Notes: generated by a model from the letters alone, not told the origin. Positions 6,893 to 15,508 are shown, counted from the first letter of the stretch. The stretch is DNA of 33,118 bases from RGIG2041 sp045652745 (GCA_045652745.1 JAZRUW010000007.1:1-33118), one strand, 5' to 3'. Numbers and translations are program-made.

Positions 6893-8005
6893 ATGAACAA
6901 ACTTTTATCTCTTTTATTTGCAGTTTTCTTTTTGTTCTGTACCGCTTGCGAAAAACAAACCGTACAAACCAATGCCCCGGCACCGCCGTCGGAGCCGGAA
7001 GAATACCGCGTCTCCTTTTACGGTGCAGGCGACAATTTAATACACGACAGCGTATACTGGCGCGCATCAGAATATGCCGGCGGCAAAGGCTATGATTTTA
7101 CGCCGATGTACGAATATGTTGCCGGCGATATTGCTGCGGCGGATCTTTCTTACATCAACCAAGAAACCCTGCTGGGCGGCACAGCGCTCGGGCTCTCGTC
7201 TTATCCGCGCTTTAATTCACCGCAGGAATGCGGCCGGGATATGCTCGCGCTCGGCTTTGACGTGTTTTCACTTGCAACCAATCACGTATTTGATATGGGT
7301 GAAGCCGGACTTGAAAATACATATGCATTTTTTAAAGAAAACCCTTCCGCAACCGCCATCGGTCTGTATAAAAAGGACGAAGACCAAATCAAAGTCGTGG
7401 AAAAAAACGGCATCAAAATTGCCTTTGTAAACTACACCCACCCCACCAACGGACTGGCTCTGCCGAAAAACAGTGCCTACGCCGTTGGGCTTGCAGACTA
7501 TAAAGACGGTTGCGTGAAAATGACGGCAGATGTACAAAAAGCAAAAACGCGCGCAGATTTTGTGGTTTGCTGTATCCATTGGGGTGAAGAATACCAAAAC
7601 AAACCGAACGCGGTGCAGCGAGAAATGGCGCACGTCTTAGCCGATGCCGGCTGCGATGTCATCTTGGGTACACATCCGCATACCGTACAGCCCGTTGAGC
7701 ATATCGGCGACACGTTGGTTGTATATTCGCTCGGCAATTTCATTTCTGCGCAGAAATCCGCTGTTAGTCAGGTCGGCGGCGCCATCCGTTTTGATTTTGT
7801 AAAAAAAGGCGATGAAAAGCGCATTGAAAACATCGCGTTCGAGCCGCTGATTAACCACTACAATGCCGGTTTTCGCAACCTGCGCATTATCCCGTTTGCA
7901 CAATACACACCGCAAATGGCACAGATGCACGGCGCGGGTGTAAGCTATACCTATTTAGAAAATTTAATTCAAAGAACCATGACGATTGATGGAGAATACA
8001 AATGA
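6893..8005 (+). CDS. CapA family metallophosphatase-like lipoprotein
   Basis: A 370-residue exported protein of the CapA/PGA-synthesis-associated family, whose metallophosphatase-like fold is linked to poly-gamma-glutamate capsule or other envelope polymers. Motifs seen are GAGDNLIHD near the N-terminus, YINQETLLGG, SLATNHVFDMG, CCIHWGEEY, and the metal-site region ILGTHPHTVQPVE followed by VVYSLGNFIS. The N-terminus is a signal peptide ending in FLFCTAC, a slightly atypical lipobox, so it is probably anchored outside the membrane. ATG codons at 6890 and 6893 are adjacent; GGGGTG at 6882-6887 favours 6893. The stop overlaps the next start (ATGA). There are no capB/capC genes nearby, so a role in poly-gamma-glutamate synthesis is not supported by context. 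Confidence 0.88.
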   Translation: MNKLLSLLFAVFFLFCTACEKQTVQTNAPAPPSEPEEYRVSFYGAGDNLIHDSVYWRASEYAGGKGYDFTPMYEYVAGDIAAADLSYINQETLLGGTALGLSSYPRFNSPQECGRDMLALGFDVFSLATNHVFDMGEAGLENTYAFFKENPSATAIGLYKKDEDQIKVVEKNGIKIAFVNYTHPTNGLALPKNSAYAVGLADYKDGCVKMTADVQKAKTRADFVVCCIHWGEEYQNKPNAVQREMAHVLADAGCDVILGTHPHTVQPVEHIGDTLVVYSLGNFISAQKSAVSQVGGAIRFDFVKKGDEKRIENIAFEPLINHYNAGFRNLRIIPFAQYTPQMAQMHGAGVSYTYLENLIQRTMTIDGEYK

Positions 8006-8487
8006 TAAGAAAAGCAAAGAAAGAAGAATTAAACAGAATTCTGGAAATCTACGATATTGCCCGCGCCTTTATGCGCGCAAACGGCAATATGCACCAGTGG
8101 GACGGCCCTTATCCGGGTGCGGAGGATTTGTCTGATGACATTAAAGACGGCAACCTCTATGCCCTTGAAGAAAACGGACGCATCTGCGGCTGTTTTGCGC
8201 TGATTGCGGGCATCGACCCGACCTACGGCAGAATTGATGACGGCAGTTGGAAATCCGATGCACCGTACGCCGCAATACACAAAGTCGCAAGTGACGGCAC
8301 AACCAAAGGCTTCTTTACCAAATGTGTTGCCTTTGCGCGCGAGCGCTACAATCATCTGCGTGTAGATACACACCACGACAACCTTCCGATGCAACACGTC
8401 ATTTTGAAAAACAGCTTTGAATACCGCGGCATTATTTATCTTGCCAACGGCGAGCCGCGTAAAGCTTATGAATGGATTGCACAGTAA
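8002..8487 (+). CDS. GNAT family N-acetyltransferase
   Basis: A 161-residue acetyltransferase whose substrate cannot be predicted. It begins MIRKAKKEELNRILEIYDIA, typical of the GNAT first strand and helix, and has the central strand segment YALEENGRICGCFALI. The acetyl-CoA pyrophosphate loop is poorly matched (KVASDGTTKGFFTKC in place of R/Q-x-x-G-x-G/A). The end LRVDTHHDNLPMQHVILKNSFEYRG matches the usual D-x-x-N-x-x-x-x-x-x-Y/F-x-x-x-GF region. It is translationally coupled to the CapA-like gene by a 4-base overlap; a functional link is inferred only from this. Confidence 0.85.
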   Translation: MIRKAKKEELNRILEIYDIARAFMRANGNMHQWDGPYPGAEDLSDDIKDGNLYALEENGRICGCFALIAGIDPTYGRIDDGSWKSDAPYAAIHKVASDGTTKGFFTKCVAFARERYNHLRVDTHHDNLPMQHVILKNSFEYRGIIYLANGEPRKAYEWIAQ

Positions 8488-8496
8488 CGCAAAAAA

Positions 8497-8531
8497 GAGC
8501 CGAACATCTCACAGATGTTCGGCTCTTGTTT
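8497..8531. terminator. Bidirectional terminator between convergent genes
   Basis: GAGCCGAACATCT - cac - AGATGTTCGGCTC with TTGTTT on the plus side and TTTTTT on the minus side. It serves the GNAT gene and the converging SPFH gene. Confidence 0.9.
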
Positions 8532-8541
8532 GTATGCAACT

Positions 8542-9453
8542 TTATTTCTTTAACACTTCGCTAATGGTTGCGGAAAGTCCTGTAATTCCCTGTAAATCCG
8601 ACGGGATAATCAGTTTGGTTGCCTGACCATCCGCCACCTTTTCCATCGCTTCCATCGAACGGATGGCGAGCATGCCCTGTCCCGGGTTTGCCTCGTTGAT
8701 TAAGCGGATACCCTCGGCGGTCGCACTCTGAATTTTCAAAATCGCTTCCGCTTCACCTTCGGCACGCTTAATCTGCGCTTCCTTTTCGGCTTCCGCCTCT
8801 AAAATTGCCGCGGTCTTTCTAGCCTCAGCGCTCAAAATCATAGACTCTTTTTCACCCTCTGCCACCAGAATGGTTGAACGCTTTTCACCCTCCGCCTTCA
8901 AAATGCTCTCGCGGCGCTCGCGTTCTGCTTTCATCTGCTTTTCCATCGCATCCTGAATTGCTTTCGGCGGCATAATGTTTTTAAGCTCCACACGGTTGAT
9001 TTTAATGCCCCAAGGGTCGGTCGCATCGTCCAAAATCGCGCGCATCTTCGTGTTAATGGTGTCACGCGAGGTCAGCGTCTGGTCGAGTTCCAAATCACCG
9101 ATGATATTACGAAGGGTTGTCGCCGTTAAGTTTTCAATGGCGGACATCGGATGGTCTACCCCGTAAGCATACATCTTCGGATCAGTAATCTGAAAATACA
9201 CGACTGTGTCAATCTGCATGGTTACGTTATCTTTTGTGATTACCGGCTGTGGCGGAAAATCCACCACCTGTTCTTTTAAGTTGACAGCCTTAGCAATGCG
9301 GTCAATAAACGGCACCTTTACGTGCAAACCGACATTCCATGTGTCTTTGTACGCACCCAAACGCTCTACTACAAATGCATGTGCCTGCGGTACGATTTTA
9401 ATGTTGGAAATCACCAAAACAAGCACAAATAACACCAATACTAATACAGGCAT
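8542..9453 (-). CDS. SPFH/band-7 (stomatin-like) membrane protein
   Basis: A 303-residue protein of the stomatin/prohibitin/QmcA group, which form membrane-bound ring scaffolds in ordered lipid domains. An N-terminal membrane anchor (residues 1-17, almost all V and L) leads into the SPFH domain, with AFVVERLGAYKDTWNVGLH and then VDFPPQPVITKDNVTM. A long Ala/Glu/Lys-rich coiled coil follows (about 165-245), with repeated ILxAEGEK-type units. It lies 16 bp behind an NfeD-like gene; SPFH and NfeD genes are paired across bacteria and their proteins are thought to interact. The start at 9453 follows GAGGAGAATGAGG. Confidence 0.92.
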   Translation of the reverse strand: MPVLVLVLFVLVLVISNIKIVPQAHAFVVERLGAYKDTWNVGLHVKVPFIDRIAKAVNLKEQVVDFPPQPVITKDNVTMQIDTVVYFQITDPKMYAYGVDHPMSAIENLTATTLRNIIGDLELDQTLTSRDTINTKMRAILDDATDPWGIKINRVELKNIMPPKAIQDAMEKQMKAERERRESILKAEGEKRSTILVAEGEKESMILSAEARKTAAILEAEAEKEAQIKRAEGEAEAILKIQSATAEGIRLINEANPGQGMLAIRSMEAMEKVADGQATKLIIPSDLQGITGLSATISEVLKK

Positions 9454-9469
9454 ACCTCATTCTCCTCTC

Positions 9470-9898
9470 TTATATCTCTTTTTTAATGACGCGGGCGGTT
9501 ACGCCGCGAATTTCCACAATCGTGACTACACTGCCCTCTTCAATAATACTTTTGTCCACACTTGCCGCTTTCCATTCAAATCCGTAAATCGATACTCGAC
9601 CCGTGTTGTTCAAATTGTTAATTTCCTGGATGGCAATGGCATCCTGACCGACAAAACGGTCAGCGTTTGTGCGTTCCTCTTTACCGCGCATTAACTTCTT
9701 TACAAGTTTACGCGTCGATGCAAGCAAAACGGCCGAAACGACAATAAAGACAATCACCTGTACCGCCGTGTTGGCCACAAAAAACGATACCGCCATGGCC
9801 GCCACCGCGCCGGCGGCAAACCAGATGCATACCAATCCCGGCACCACTGCCTCAATCACCAACAGCACAATGGAGATTACTAGCCACCAAAGTTGCAT
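9470..9898 (-). CDS. NfeD-like membrane protein (short form)
   Basis: A 142-residue partner of the SPFH protein. It has three hydrophobic segments in the first 75 residues (WWLVISIVLLVIEAVVPGLV; FAAGAVAAMAVSFFV; VQVIVFIVVSAVLLA), then a C-terminal OB-fold domain beginning near RFVGQDAIAIQEI with GRVSIYGFEWKAAS and VRGVTARV-type strands. It lacks the ClpP-like protease domain of long NfeD proteins. The chosen start is ATG at 9898: GAAAGG (9908-9913) directly abuts the earlier ATG at 9907 but sits 9 bases from 9898. It is first gene of a two-gene operon with its own promoter. Confidence 0.9.
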   Translation of the reverse strand: MQLWWLVISIVLLVIEAVVPGLVCIWFAAGAVAAMAVSFFVANTAVQVIVFIVVSAVLLASTRKLVKKLMRGKEERTNADRFVGQDAIAIQEINNLNNTGRVSIYGFEWKAASVDKSIIEEGSVVTIVEIRGVTARVIKKEI

Positions 9899-9943
9899 AA
9901 AAATCATCCTTTCAAGATATAATTACATATATTCTTTGAAAAT

Positions 9944-9972
9944 ATTATATCATATACAAACAGAATTGACAA
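9944..9972 (-). promoter_or_regulatory. Promoter of the nfeD-SPFH operon
   Basis: On the minus strand: TTGTCA (9967-9972), 17-bp spacer, TATAAT (9944-9949). It is divergent from the pgi promoter, with the two -35 boxes 15 bp apart. Confidence 0.8.
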
Positions 9973-9987
9973 GTATACAATAAAACC

Positions 9988-10016
9988 TTGCAAGTAGATA
10001 TAAAATGGTGTACAAT
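9988..10016 (+). promoter_or_regulatory. Promoter of pgi
   Basis: TTGCAA (9988-9993), 17-bp spacer, TACAAT (10011-10016), 33 bp before the pgi start. Confidence 0.65.
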
Positions 10017-10048
10017 AAATATTGAAAAACTATAAAGGAGGCATTATA

Positions 10049-11401
10049 ATGAGCGTAATTTCTTTGGACTATCAAAAAGCGAAGAACTTCTTTTTGCAAG
10101 ACGAAATCGACAATATGAGCGGTATGGTGAAAGCCTGCCACGAAATGTTGCACGCAAAAAGCGGCGCAGGCAATGATTTCTTAGGCTGGTTAGAACTTCC
10201 GGAAAACTACGACAAGGCAGAGTTTGACCGCATAAAAAAAGCGGCAGAGAAAATCAAAGCAGACTCCGATGTGCTCATCGTTGTGGGCATCGGCGGTTCC
10301 TACCTCGGCGCAAGAGCCGTAATTGAGGCGCTTCGTCACAGTTTTTATAACTGCGTAGACAAGTCCATAAGAAAGACTCCGGAAATTTATTTTGCCGGCA
10401 ACTCCATTTCTTCGACTTATCTGATGGATTTAATCGATGTCATTGGCGATCGTGATTTCTCCATCAACATCATTTCCAAGTCCGGTACAACCACAGAGCC
10501 GGCCGTGGCATTTCGCGTGCTCAAGGCGCTGTGCGAGAAAAAGTACGGCAAAGAGGGCGCAAAGCAAAGAATTTACGCAACCACCGATAAGGCTCGCGGT
10601 GCGCTCAAGAACCTGTGCAACGAAGAAGGTTACGAAACTTTCGTAATTCCGGACGATGTCGGCGGCAGATTCTCCGTTTTAACCGCCGTAGGTCTTTTGC
10701 CGATTGCCGTTTCCGGCGCAGACATTGATGCGCTTATGGCAGGCGCAAAGGCAGGCATGGAAGAATACGCTTCACCGGACCTCGACAAAAACTACTGCTA
10801 CCAGTATGCGGCCATCCGTAATTTGTTATACAACAAGGGAAAGTGCATCGAAATGGTTGTAAACTATGAGCCGTGCCTGCACTTTATGAGCGAGTGGTTT
10901 AAACAGCTCTACGGCGAAAGCGAAGGCAAGGACCAAAAAGGCATCTTCCCGGCAGCCGCAGACTTTTCAACCGACTTACACTCCATGGGTCAGTACATTC
11001 AGGACGGCAGACGTATGCTGTTTGAAACCGTACTCAATGTAGAAAAACCGCGCCGTGACTTTGCACTCGAAGCAGACGACAAAAATGTGGACGGCTTAAA
11101 CTTCTTGGCCGGTCAAACCATGGATTTCGTAAATCAGAAAGCGTTTGAAGGCACCGTTCTTGCACACACCGACGGCGGCGTGCCGAATCTCATTTTGAAC
11201 ATCGAATCTTTAAACGAGTTCAATTTAGGAAAACTCATTTACTTCTTCGAAAAAGCCTGCGCAATTTCCGGTTACCTTTTGGGCGTAAATCCGTTTAACC
11301 AGCCGGGCGTAGAAGCATACAAGAAAAACATGTTCGCGCTGCTCGGAAAGCCGGGTTATGAAGCAGCAAAAGAAGAACTTGAAAAGAGACTTTCCGAGTA
11401 A
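10049..11401 (+). CDS. pgi: Glucose-6-phosphate isomerase
   Basis: Interconverts glucose 6-phosphate and fructose 6-phosphate in glycolysis and gluconeogenesis. The 450-residue length fits the short Firmicute type. Motifs seen are GIGGSYLGARAVIEAL, the sugar-phosphate loop SKSGTTTEPAVAFR, GGRFSVLTAVGLLPIA with the conserved Gly-Gly-Arg, the His-containing DLHSMGQYIQDG, and FNQPGVEAYK with the conserved Lys near the C-terminus. AAAGGAGG (10034-10041) places the start at ATG 10049, not the in-frame TTG at 10022. It is monocistronic, with its own promoter and terminator. Confidence 0.97.
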   Translation: MSVISLDYQKAKNFFLQDEIDNMSGMVKACHEMLHAKSGAGNDFLGWLELPENYDKAEFDRIKKAAEKIKADSDVLIVVGIGGSYLGARAVIEALRHSFYNCVDKSIRKTPEIYFAGNSISSTYLMDLIDVIGDRDFSINIISKSGTTTEPAVAFRVLKALCEKKYGKEGAKQRIYATTDKARGALKNLCNEEGYETFVIPDDVGGRFSVLTAVGLLPIAVSGADIDALMAGAKAGMEEYASPDLDKNYCYQYAAIRNLLYNKGKCIEMVVNYEPCLHFMSEWFKQLYGESEGKDQKGIFPAAADFSTDLHSMGQYIQDGRRMLFETVLNVEKPRRDFALEADDKNVDGLNFLAGQTMDFVNQKAFEGTVLAHTDGGVPNLILNIESLNEFNLGKLIYFFEKACAISGYLLGVNPFNQPGVEAYKKNMFALLGKPGYEAAKEELEKRLSE

Positions 11402-11427
11402 TTTTCAAGCCTTACAAAAAACATTTA

Positions 11428-11471
11428 TATCGCCGGACGGGAAAAAATTCCCAATCCGGCGATACTTTTTT
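11428..11471 (+). terminator. pgi terminator
   Basis: TATCGCCGGA - c - GGG-aaaaaatt-CCC - aa - TCCGGCGATA followed by CTTTTTT. Confidence 0.88.
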
Positions 11472-11502
11472 GGGAAAGTCTGTCTTTTTTTTAAAGATTT
11501 AC

Positions 11503-11531
11503 TTGCACTTTTCATAAAAATATAGTATGCT
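11503..11531 (+). promoter_or_regulatory. Possible promoter of the small P-loop gene
   Basis: TTGCAC (11503-11508), 17-bp spacer, TATGCT (11526-11531). Other TATA-like hexamers overlap, so the exact -10 is uncertain. Confidence 0.45.
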
Positions 11532-11570
11532 AGTAGTAAGAAACAAAAACATCAAGGAGGCTTGATTCAC

Positions 11571-11981
11571 ATGATAAAAGTTTTAATCGGTAAAAAAGGT
11601 TCCGGCAAGACAAAAACGTTGATTGCAAGTGTAACGGATGACGCTACGAACGCGCAGGGCGATTTGTTGTTCATCAGTTCGGACACAAAGCGTCATATGT
11701 ACGACATCCCGCACAAGGTTAGAATGGTAGACACCTCCGCTTTCGTTTTGAAAGTATACGATGAGTTCTACGGTTTCATCTGCGGTCTTTTGTCGAACAA
11801 CTTCGACATTTCGCATATGTACATCGACAGCATGTACAAAATCGTAGCCGACTACGAAAACGGTTTAGAAAAATTCTTTGCAGACATCGAAGCGCTCTCC
11901 GCGCAGTACAACATCGACTTTATGTTCACGATGAGTATGGACGAAGCTGATGCTCCGGAATTTTTAAAGAAATATTTATAA
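11571..11981 (+). CDS. Small P-loop ATP-binding protein of unknown role
   Basis: A 136-residue cytoplasmic protein of unknown function. Its first residues form a strand and a P-loop, MIKVLIGKKGSGKTK, with Walker A Lys13-Thr14. The rest has a strand LLFISSD and a hydrophobic run ending MYIDSMYKI that could be a Walker B-like strand. No domain for DNA, RNA or peptide binding is visible. An in-frame TTG at 11562 is one base from AAGGAGG, so ATG 11571 is preferred. The gene has its own possible promoter and terminator and stands between pgi and thrC. It resembles short ATPases of the AAA/PilT type but lacks their extra motifs. Confidence 0.75.
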   Translation: MIKVLIGKKGSGKTKTLIASVTDDATNAQGDLLFISSDTKRHMYDIPHKVRMVDTSAFVLKVYDEFYGFICGLLSNNFDISHMYIDSMYKIVADYENGLEKFFADIEALSAQYNIDFMFTMSMDEADAPEFLKKYL

Positions 11982-11989
11982 AAGCCATC

Positions 11990-12021
11990 CGAACGAGAGC
12001 GAATCCGCTCTCGTTCGATTT
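11990..12021 (+). terminator. Terminator after the P-loop gene
   Basis: CGAACGAGAGCG - aatc - CGCTCTCGTTCG followed by ATTTT; a 12-bp perfect stem. Confidence 0.85.
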
Positions 12022-12069
12022 TGAGTAAAATCCGTTTGCGAGTATTTAAACAAAGGGGAATTTTAAGCT

Positions 12070-13569
12070 ATGCAGTATCAAAGCACCAGAGACAAATCTA
12101 TAAACGTATCTGCCGCAGAAGCAATAAAAACAGGACTTTCCCGCGAGGGCGGTCTGTTTGTGCCGACGCAAATTCCGCAGATTCCGGTATCGCAACTTCG
12201 CGCTTTTCCGAAGATGAGTTACAATGAGCGTGCCGTGGCAGTGCTCTCTAATTTCTTAACCGATTTTTCGGATGAAGAAATCGCCGAGTGCGTAAATGCC
12301 GCTTACACCAAGGAAAAGTTTGAAACCGATACCATTGCACCGGTGTATAAATTAAATGACACCCATTATTTTCTGGAACTGTGGCACGGCCCGACTTGTG
12401 CATTTAAGGATATGGCACTCCAGATTCTGCCGCACCTTCTAACAAAATCCATCGCTAAGTGCGGCGCAAAAGAAGAATGCGTTATCTTAGTTGCGACCTC
12501 CGGCGATACCGGCAAGGCAGCACTGGAAGGCTTTAAAGATGTTAAAGGTACGCGCATTTTCGTATTCTACCCCGACAAAGGCGTAAGCGAAATTCAAAAG
12601 CTGCAGATGATTACGCAGGAAGGTAACAACGTGGGTGTGGCCGCTGTAGAAGGCAACTTTGACGATGCGCAAACCGGCGTAAAGAAAATCTTCACGGATG
12701 AAGAGTACAAGGCCATGCTCAAGGTCAACGGCTTTGCGCTTTCAAGCGCCAACTCCATCAACTGGGGCCGTCTAGTACCGCAAATTGTATATTATTTCTC
12801 CGCTTATGCGGATTTGGTGAAAAATAAAGAAATTGAGTTCGGCGATAAAATTAACTTTGCCGTACCGACCGGTAACTTCGGCAACATCTTGGCCGGTTAC
12901 TACGCGATGAAAATGGGTTTGCCGGTGAACAAGTTCATCTGCGCATCCAACGAAAACAATGTGCTTACCGATTTTATCAATACCGGTGTGTACGACAGAA
13001 ACCGTAAGTTCCACACCACGATTTCTCCGTCGATGGACATTTTGGTTTCCAGCAACCTCGAGCGTTTGCTCTTTGATATTACAGACAGAGATGACAACAA
13101 GGTTGCAGGCTATATGGCTGCGCTGATGCGGGACGGCAAGTACGAAATTTCCGCGGCAGACAAAGAACGCGTACAGTCTTTATTCTACGCGGCTTGCTGT
13201 GATGATGAACAGACCAAAAAGACGATTGCAGAAGTACACAAGCAGTATGCCTATGTGATGGATACCCATACCGCCGTTGCAAAATACGTTTGTGACCGCT
13301 ACATCGAGGAAACAGGGGATACGACAAAGACGGTGATTGCCTCTACCGCAAGTCCGTTTAAGTTTAACCAAAGCGTACTCATCGCTCTTGAAGGCCTCGC
13401 AAGCGTGGCAGGCAAAGACGAGTTTGCGCTTTTAGATGCGCTCTCCGCCGCAAGTGATATGCCGATTCCGGCATCCCTGTCCGCACTCAAAACCAAGCCG
13501 AAGCTGTTCAATCTCAAGTGTGAGAAAACACAGCTTAGCCAGGTGGTAAGCGAGTTTTTACAGGTTTAA
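12070..13569 (+). CDS. thrC: Threonine synthase
   Basis: Converts O-phosphohomoserine to threonine with pyridoxal phosphate, the last step of threonine synthesis. The 499-residue length and the N-terminal extension (MQYQSTRDKSINVSAAEAIK TGLSREGGLFVP, written in two parts) match the longer E. coli/yeast-type subfamily rather than the ~350-residue B. subtilis type. The PLP lysine is Lys113 in HGPTCAFKDMALQ, the phosphate-binding region is ATSGDTGKAAL, and SSANSINWGRLVPQIVYYF is characteristic. AAAGGGGAA lies 10 bases before the start. A weak TTGAGT-16-TATTTA upstream may be its promoter. No hom or thrB gene is in the window. Confidence 0.96.
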   Translation: MQYQSTRDKSINVSAAEAIKTGLSREGGLFVPTQIPQIPVSQLRAFPKMSYNERAVAVLSNFLTDFSDEEIAECVNAAYTKEKFETDTIAPVYKLNDTHYFLELWHGPTCAFKDMALQILPHLLTKSIAKCGAKEECVILVATSGDTGKAALEGFKDVKGTRIFVFYPDKGVSEIQKLQMITQEGNNVGVAAVEGNFDDAQTGVKKIFTDEEYKAMLKVNGFALSSANSINWGRLVPQIVYYFSAYADLVKNKEIEFGDKINFAVPTGNFGNILAGYYAMKMGLPVNKFICASNENNVLTDFINTGVYDRNRKFHTTISPSMDILVSSNLERLLFDITDRDDNKVAGYMAALMRDGKYEISAADKERVQSLFYAACCDDEQTKKTIAEVHKQYAYVMDTHTAVAKYVCDRYIEETGDTTKTVIASTASPFKFNQSVLIALEGLASVAGKDEFALLDALSAASDMPIPASLSALKTKPKLFNLKCEKTQLSQVVSEFLQV

Positions 13570-13585
13570 TATGTTTAGAAAGTTT

Positions 13586-13622
13586 AAGAGGATGTAAACC
13601 CAAGTTTTCATCCTCTTTTTTC
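13586..13622 (+). terminator. thrC terminator
   Basis: AAGAGGATG - loop of about 15 bases - CATCCTCTTTTTT. Confidence 0.75.
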
Positions 13623-13709
13623 ATATGTTCAATAGTATATGCAGATACGGATTTTCTACATAATATAAAGCCTCCAATTCACTATTTTCACATTCAGTAT
13701 AAACCCTAC

Positions 13710-13750
13710 AAAAGAAGATGATGCGTTGATTTTCGCATCATCTTCTTTTT
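13710..13750. terminator. Terminator of the aroC-pdaA cluster, probably bidirectional
   Basis: AAAAGAAGATGATGCG - ttgatttt - CGCATCATCTTCTTTTT, A/T flanked on both sides. It is at the 3' end of the minus-strand pdaA-like gene and also faces thrC. Confidence 0.88.
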
Positions 13751-14570
13751 ATAATGCTTTGAATGTGTACCCTTGTGCCTGCAAGTCCGTAATCACGCGT
13801 TCAAGGGCATCGGCATTGTCCTTGGAAACGGCATGCAGAAGGATGACCGCGCCGTCGTGGATGTACGGCATGATGCAGTCGTAAGCATACTGCGCGCCGC
13901 GCACCGCATCTTTCTGCCAATCCACGTACGCAAAGCTCCACAAAACCGTTTTAAGTCCCAAATCCCGCGTCACCGCCAGACTACGCTCGGAAAATTCACC
14001 CATCGGCGGGCGAAGCAGTGTCATTTGTTTGCCCGTCAATTCCGCATACGCCTGCGAAAGCGACAAAATATCGCTTGCAAGTGCCTTCGGGTCAGTTATA
14101 CTCGGCATGGACGGATGTTTGTAGGTATGATTGCCCACGTTATGTCCCTCATCCGCCATACGCTTAACCAGTTCGGGCTGCGTTTTCAAATAGTCTCCCG
14201 TAATAAAGAAGGCCGCCGGCACACCCGTTTTTTTGAGTACATCCAAAATCTGTGCCGTATAGCCGTTTTCGTAACCTTCATCAAAGGTCAGGTAAAGCGT
14301 TTTGGCTTCATCCGTTTTGTAAACACCGCCGTAACGCTGTAAAAGCTCAGCCGCAGCGCCGTCCACCTGCGGCGCACTGCCTTTGTTTTTCTTCATACCC
14401 CATTCCTTTTTATCATTGGACAAGTTGTGATACTCTGCCGCATCATGCAGGCCGAACTGCTCTAAATTACCCTTCAGGCTGACAAGCTGTGCATCCTCCG
14501 GCGGTGCCTTTGCACAGCCGCACATCAGCATGAAAAGCACCAACACAATCGCAAAACATTTTTTATACAT
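13749..14570 (-). CDS. pdaA: Polysaccharide deacetylase of the PdaA type, lipoprotein
   Basis: A 273-residue NodB-domain protein whose closest recognised family is PdaA, which removes the N-acetyl group from muramic acid on the way to the muramic delta-lactam of spore cortex. Motifs seen are YLTFDEGYENGYT, AAFFITGDYLKTQPELVKRM, VGNHTYKHPSM, LLRPPMGEFSERSL and AVILLHAVSKDNADALE. In motif 1 the second metal-ligand Asp of ordinary deacetylases is Glu; PdaA proteins also deviate here (Asn in B. subtilis). The signal peptide ends in LMCGC, so it is probably a lipoprotein. ATG 14570 follows GGAGGG and that site lies in a hairpin. It is last in the aroC-sigma-anti-sigma cluster, so a vegetative envelope role is also possible. 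Confidence 0.88.
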   Translation of the reverse strand: MYKKCFAIVLVLFMLMCGCAKAPPEDAQLVSLKGNLEQFGLHDAAEYHNLSNDKKEWGMKKNKGSAPQVDGAAAELLQRYGGVYKTDEAKTLYLTFDEGYENGYTAQILDVLKKTGVPAAFFITGDYLKTQPELVKRMADEGHNVGNHTYKHPSMPSITDPKALASDILSLSQAYAELTGKQMTLLRPPMGEFSERSLAVTRDLGLKTVLWSFAYVDWQKDAVRGAQYAYDCIMPYIHDGAVILLHAVSKDNADALERVITDLQAQGYTFKAL

Positions 14571-14605
14571 AAAAATCCCTCCAACACAAACTATGTCAGA
14601 GGGAT
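14570..14605 (-). promoter_or_regulatory. Hairpin covering the pdaA ribosome binding site
   Basis: On the minus strand ATCCCTC (14599-14605), a 17-base loop, and GAGGGAT (14575-14581), then TTTT and the start ATG. The GGAGGG ribosome binding site lies in the 3' arm. The structure could reduce translation or act as a weak terminator. Confidence 0.55.
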
Positions 14606-14622
14606 GTTTTTTAAAACTAATT

Positions 14623-15468
14623 TTAATATTCAATAACAATTCTGCCTTCGCGAATTTTTGAGGTAGTGACTTCCTGTCGCTCCTGCGTCACCTTCACACC
14701 GTCAATTAGCAAAAGTTTTTCCAAATCCGAAGCCTCAATCAGTGTCGGCTCATCCACACCTTCTACGCGAAGCGCGGAAAGTGTCTGTAAAAATATTTCT
14801 CTTGCCTGCGCACTGACCGAAAAAGTAACAATCCGCATTGGGTATGTCTTCGCCGCACCGCCACCGGCAGATGCCTTTTCATTTTCCGGCATGAGTTCGT
14901 TTTTATCCGTCTGCATGTCATCTACACAATAAGAATAACTTTGTATCTCAAGCGTTTCTTCCATCGCGGCATTTTTTTGCTTTACTTCCGCAGCGCCAAA
15001 GGTGGTTACACCGCCTTCCGGAATGTCAAAATGCTGATCAGCATACGGCACATCCGCCGTACGCGCTTTCATCGGTGCCGATGCGTCCGGTTGCACTATA
15101 CTGTCTTCCTGCACAGTTTCAGGAACATTCCCATTTTGCGTCGGTTTAAATGCACCGTTTTGGGTAACCGCAAGCAATCCTATAACCAATACAAAACAAG
15201 CAGCTACGGCGCTAAGTGAGCGCACCCATGCTTTTTTGTAAAGCGGTAAAACCGTTGGTTGTGCATTTGCTATGCCTTTCCACACAAAATCGTCCGTATT
15301 TTCCAATTTAAACGCACAAAGCTCCGCGCGTAATTTTTCATACGACTCCAGTTCTGCGCGGCACTGCGCACAGTGATCCAGATGCACTTTCAGTTGCGCC
15401 GCAAGTTCTTCAGACAGACAGCCGTCCATATATTCAGATAAATATTGCTTTGCCTTGGCACAATCCAT
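14623..15468 (-). CDS. Anti-sigma factor with zinc-finger domain (RsiW-like)
   Basis: A 281-residue single-pass membrane protein. The N-terminal anti-sigma domain has the zinc motif His29-x3-Cys33-x2-Cys36 (VHLDHCAQC) with Cys3 upstream, the ZAS pattern of sigma-binding proteins. One TM helix lies at about residues 84-102 (LSAVAACFVLVIGLLAVT), followed by a ~180-residue extracytoplasmic part. That part ends in a compact domain with RIVTFSVSAQAREIFLQTLS and VKVTQERQEVTTSKI. It should hold the adjacent sigma factor inactive until envelope stress triggers release, probably by regulated proteolysis (inferred from the family). The gene lies 40 bp behind the sigma gene. Confidence 0.9.
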   Translation of the reverse strand: MDCAKAKQYLSEYMDGCLSEELAAQLKVHLDHCAQCRAELESYEKLRAELCAFKLENTDDFVWKGIANAQPTVLPLYKKAWVRSLSAVAACFVLVIGLLAVTQNGAFKPTQNGNVPETVQEDSIVQPDASAPMKARTADVPYADQHFDIPEGGVTTFGAAEVKQKNAAMEETLEIQSYSYCVDDMQTDKNELMPENEKASAGGGAAKTYPMRIVTFSVSAQAREIFLQTLSALRVEGVDEPTLIEASDLEKLLLIDGVKVTQERQEVTTSKIREGRIVIEY

Positions 15469-15508
15469 TCGTGCACCTCCTTTTTTCGTCCCTCATTTAG
15501 TTAGACGC

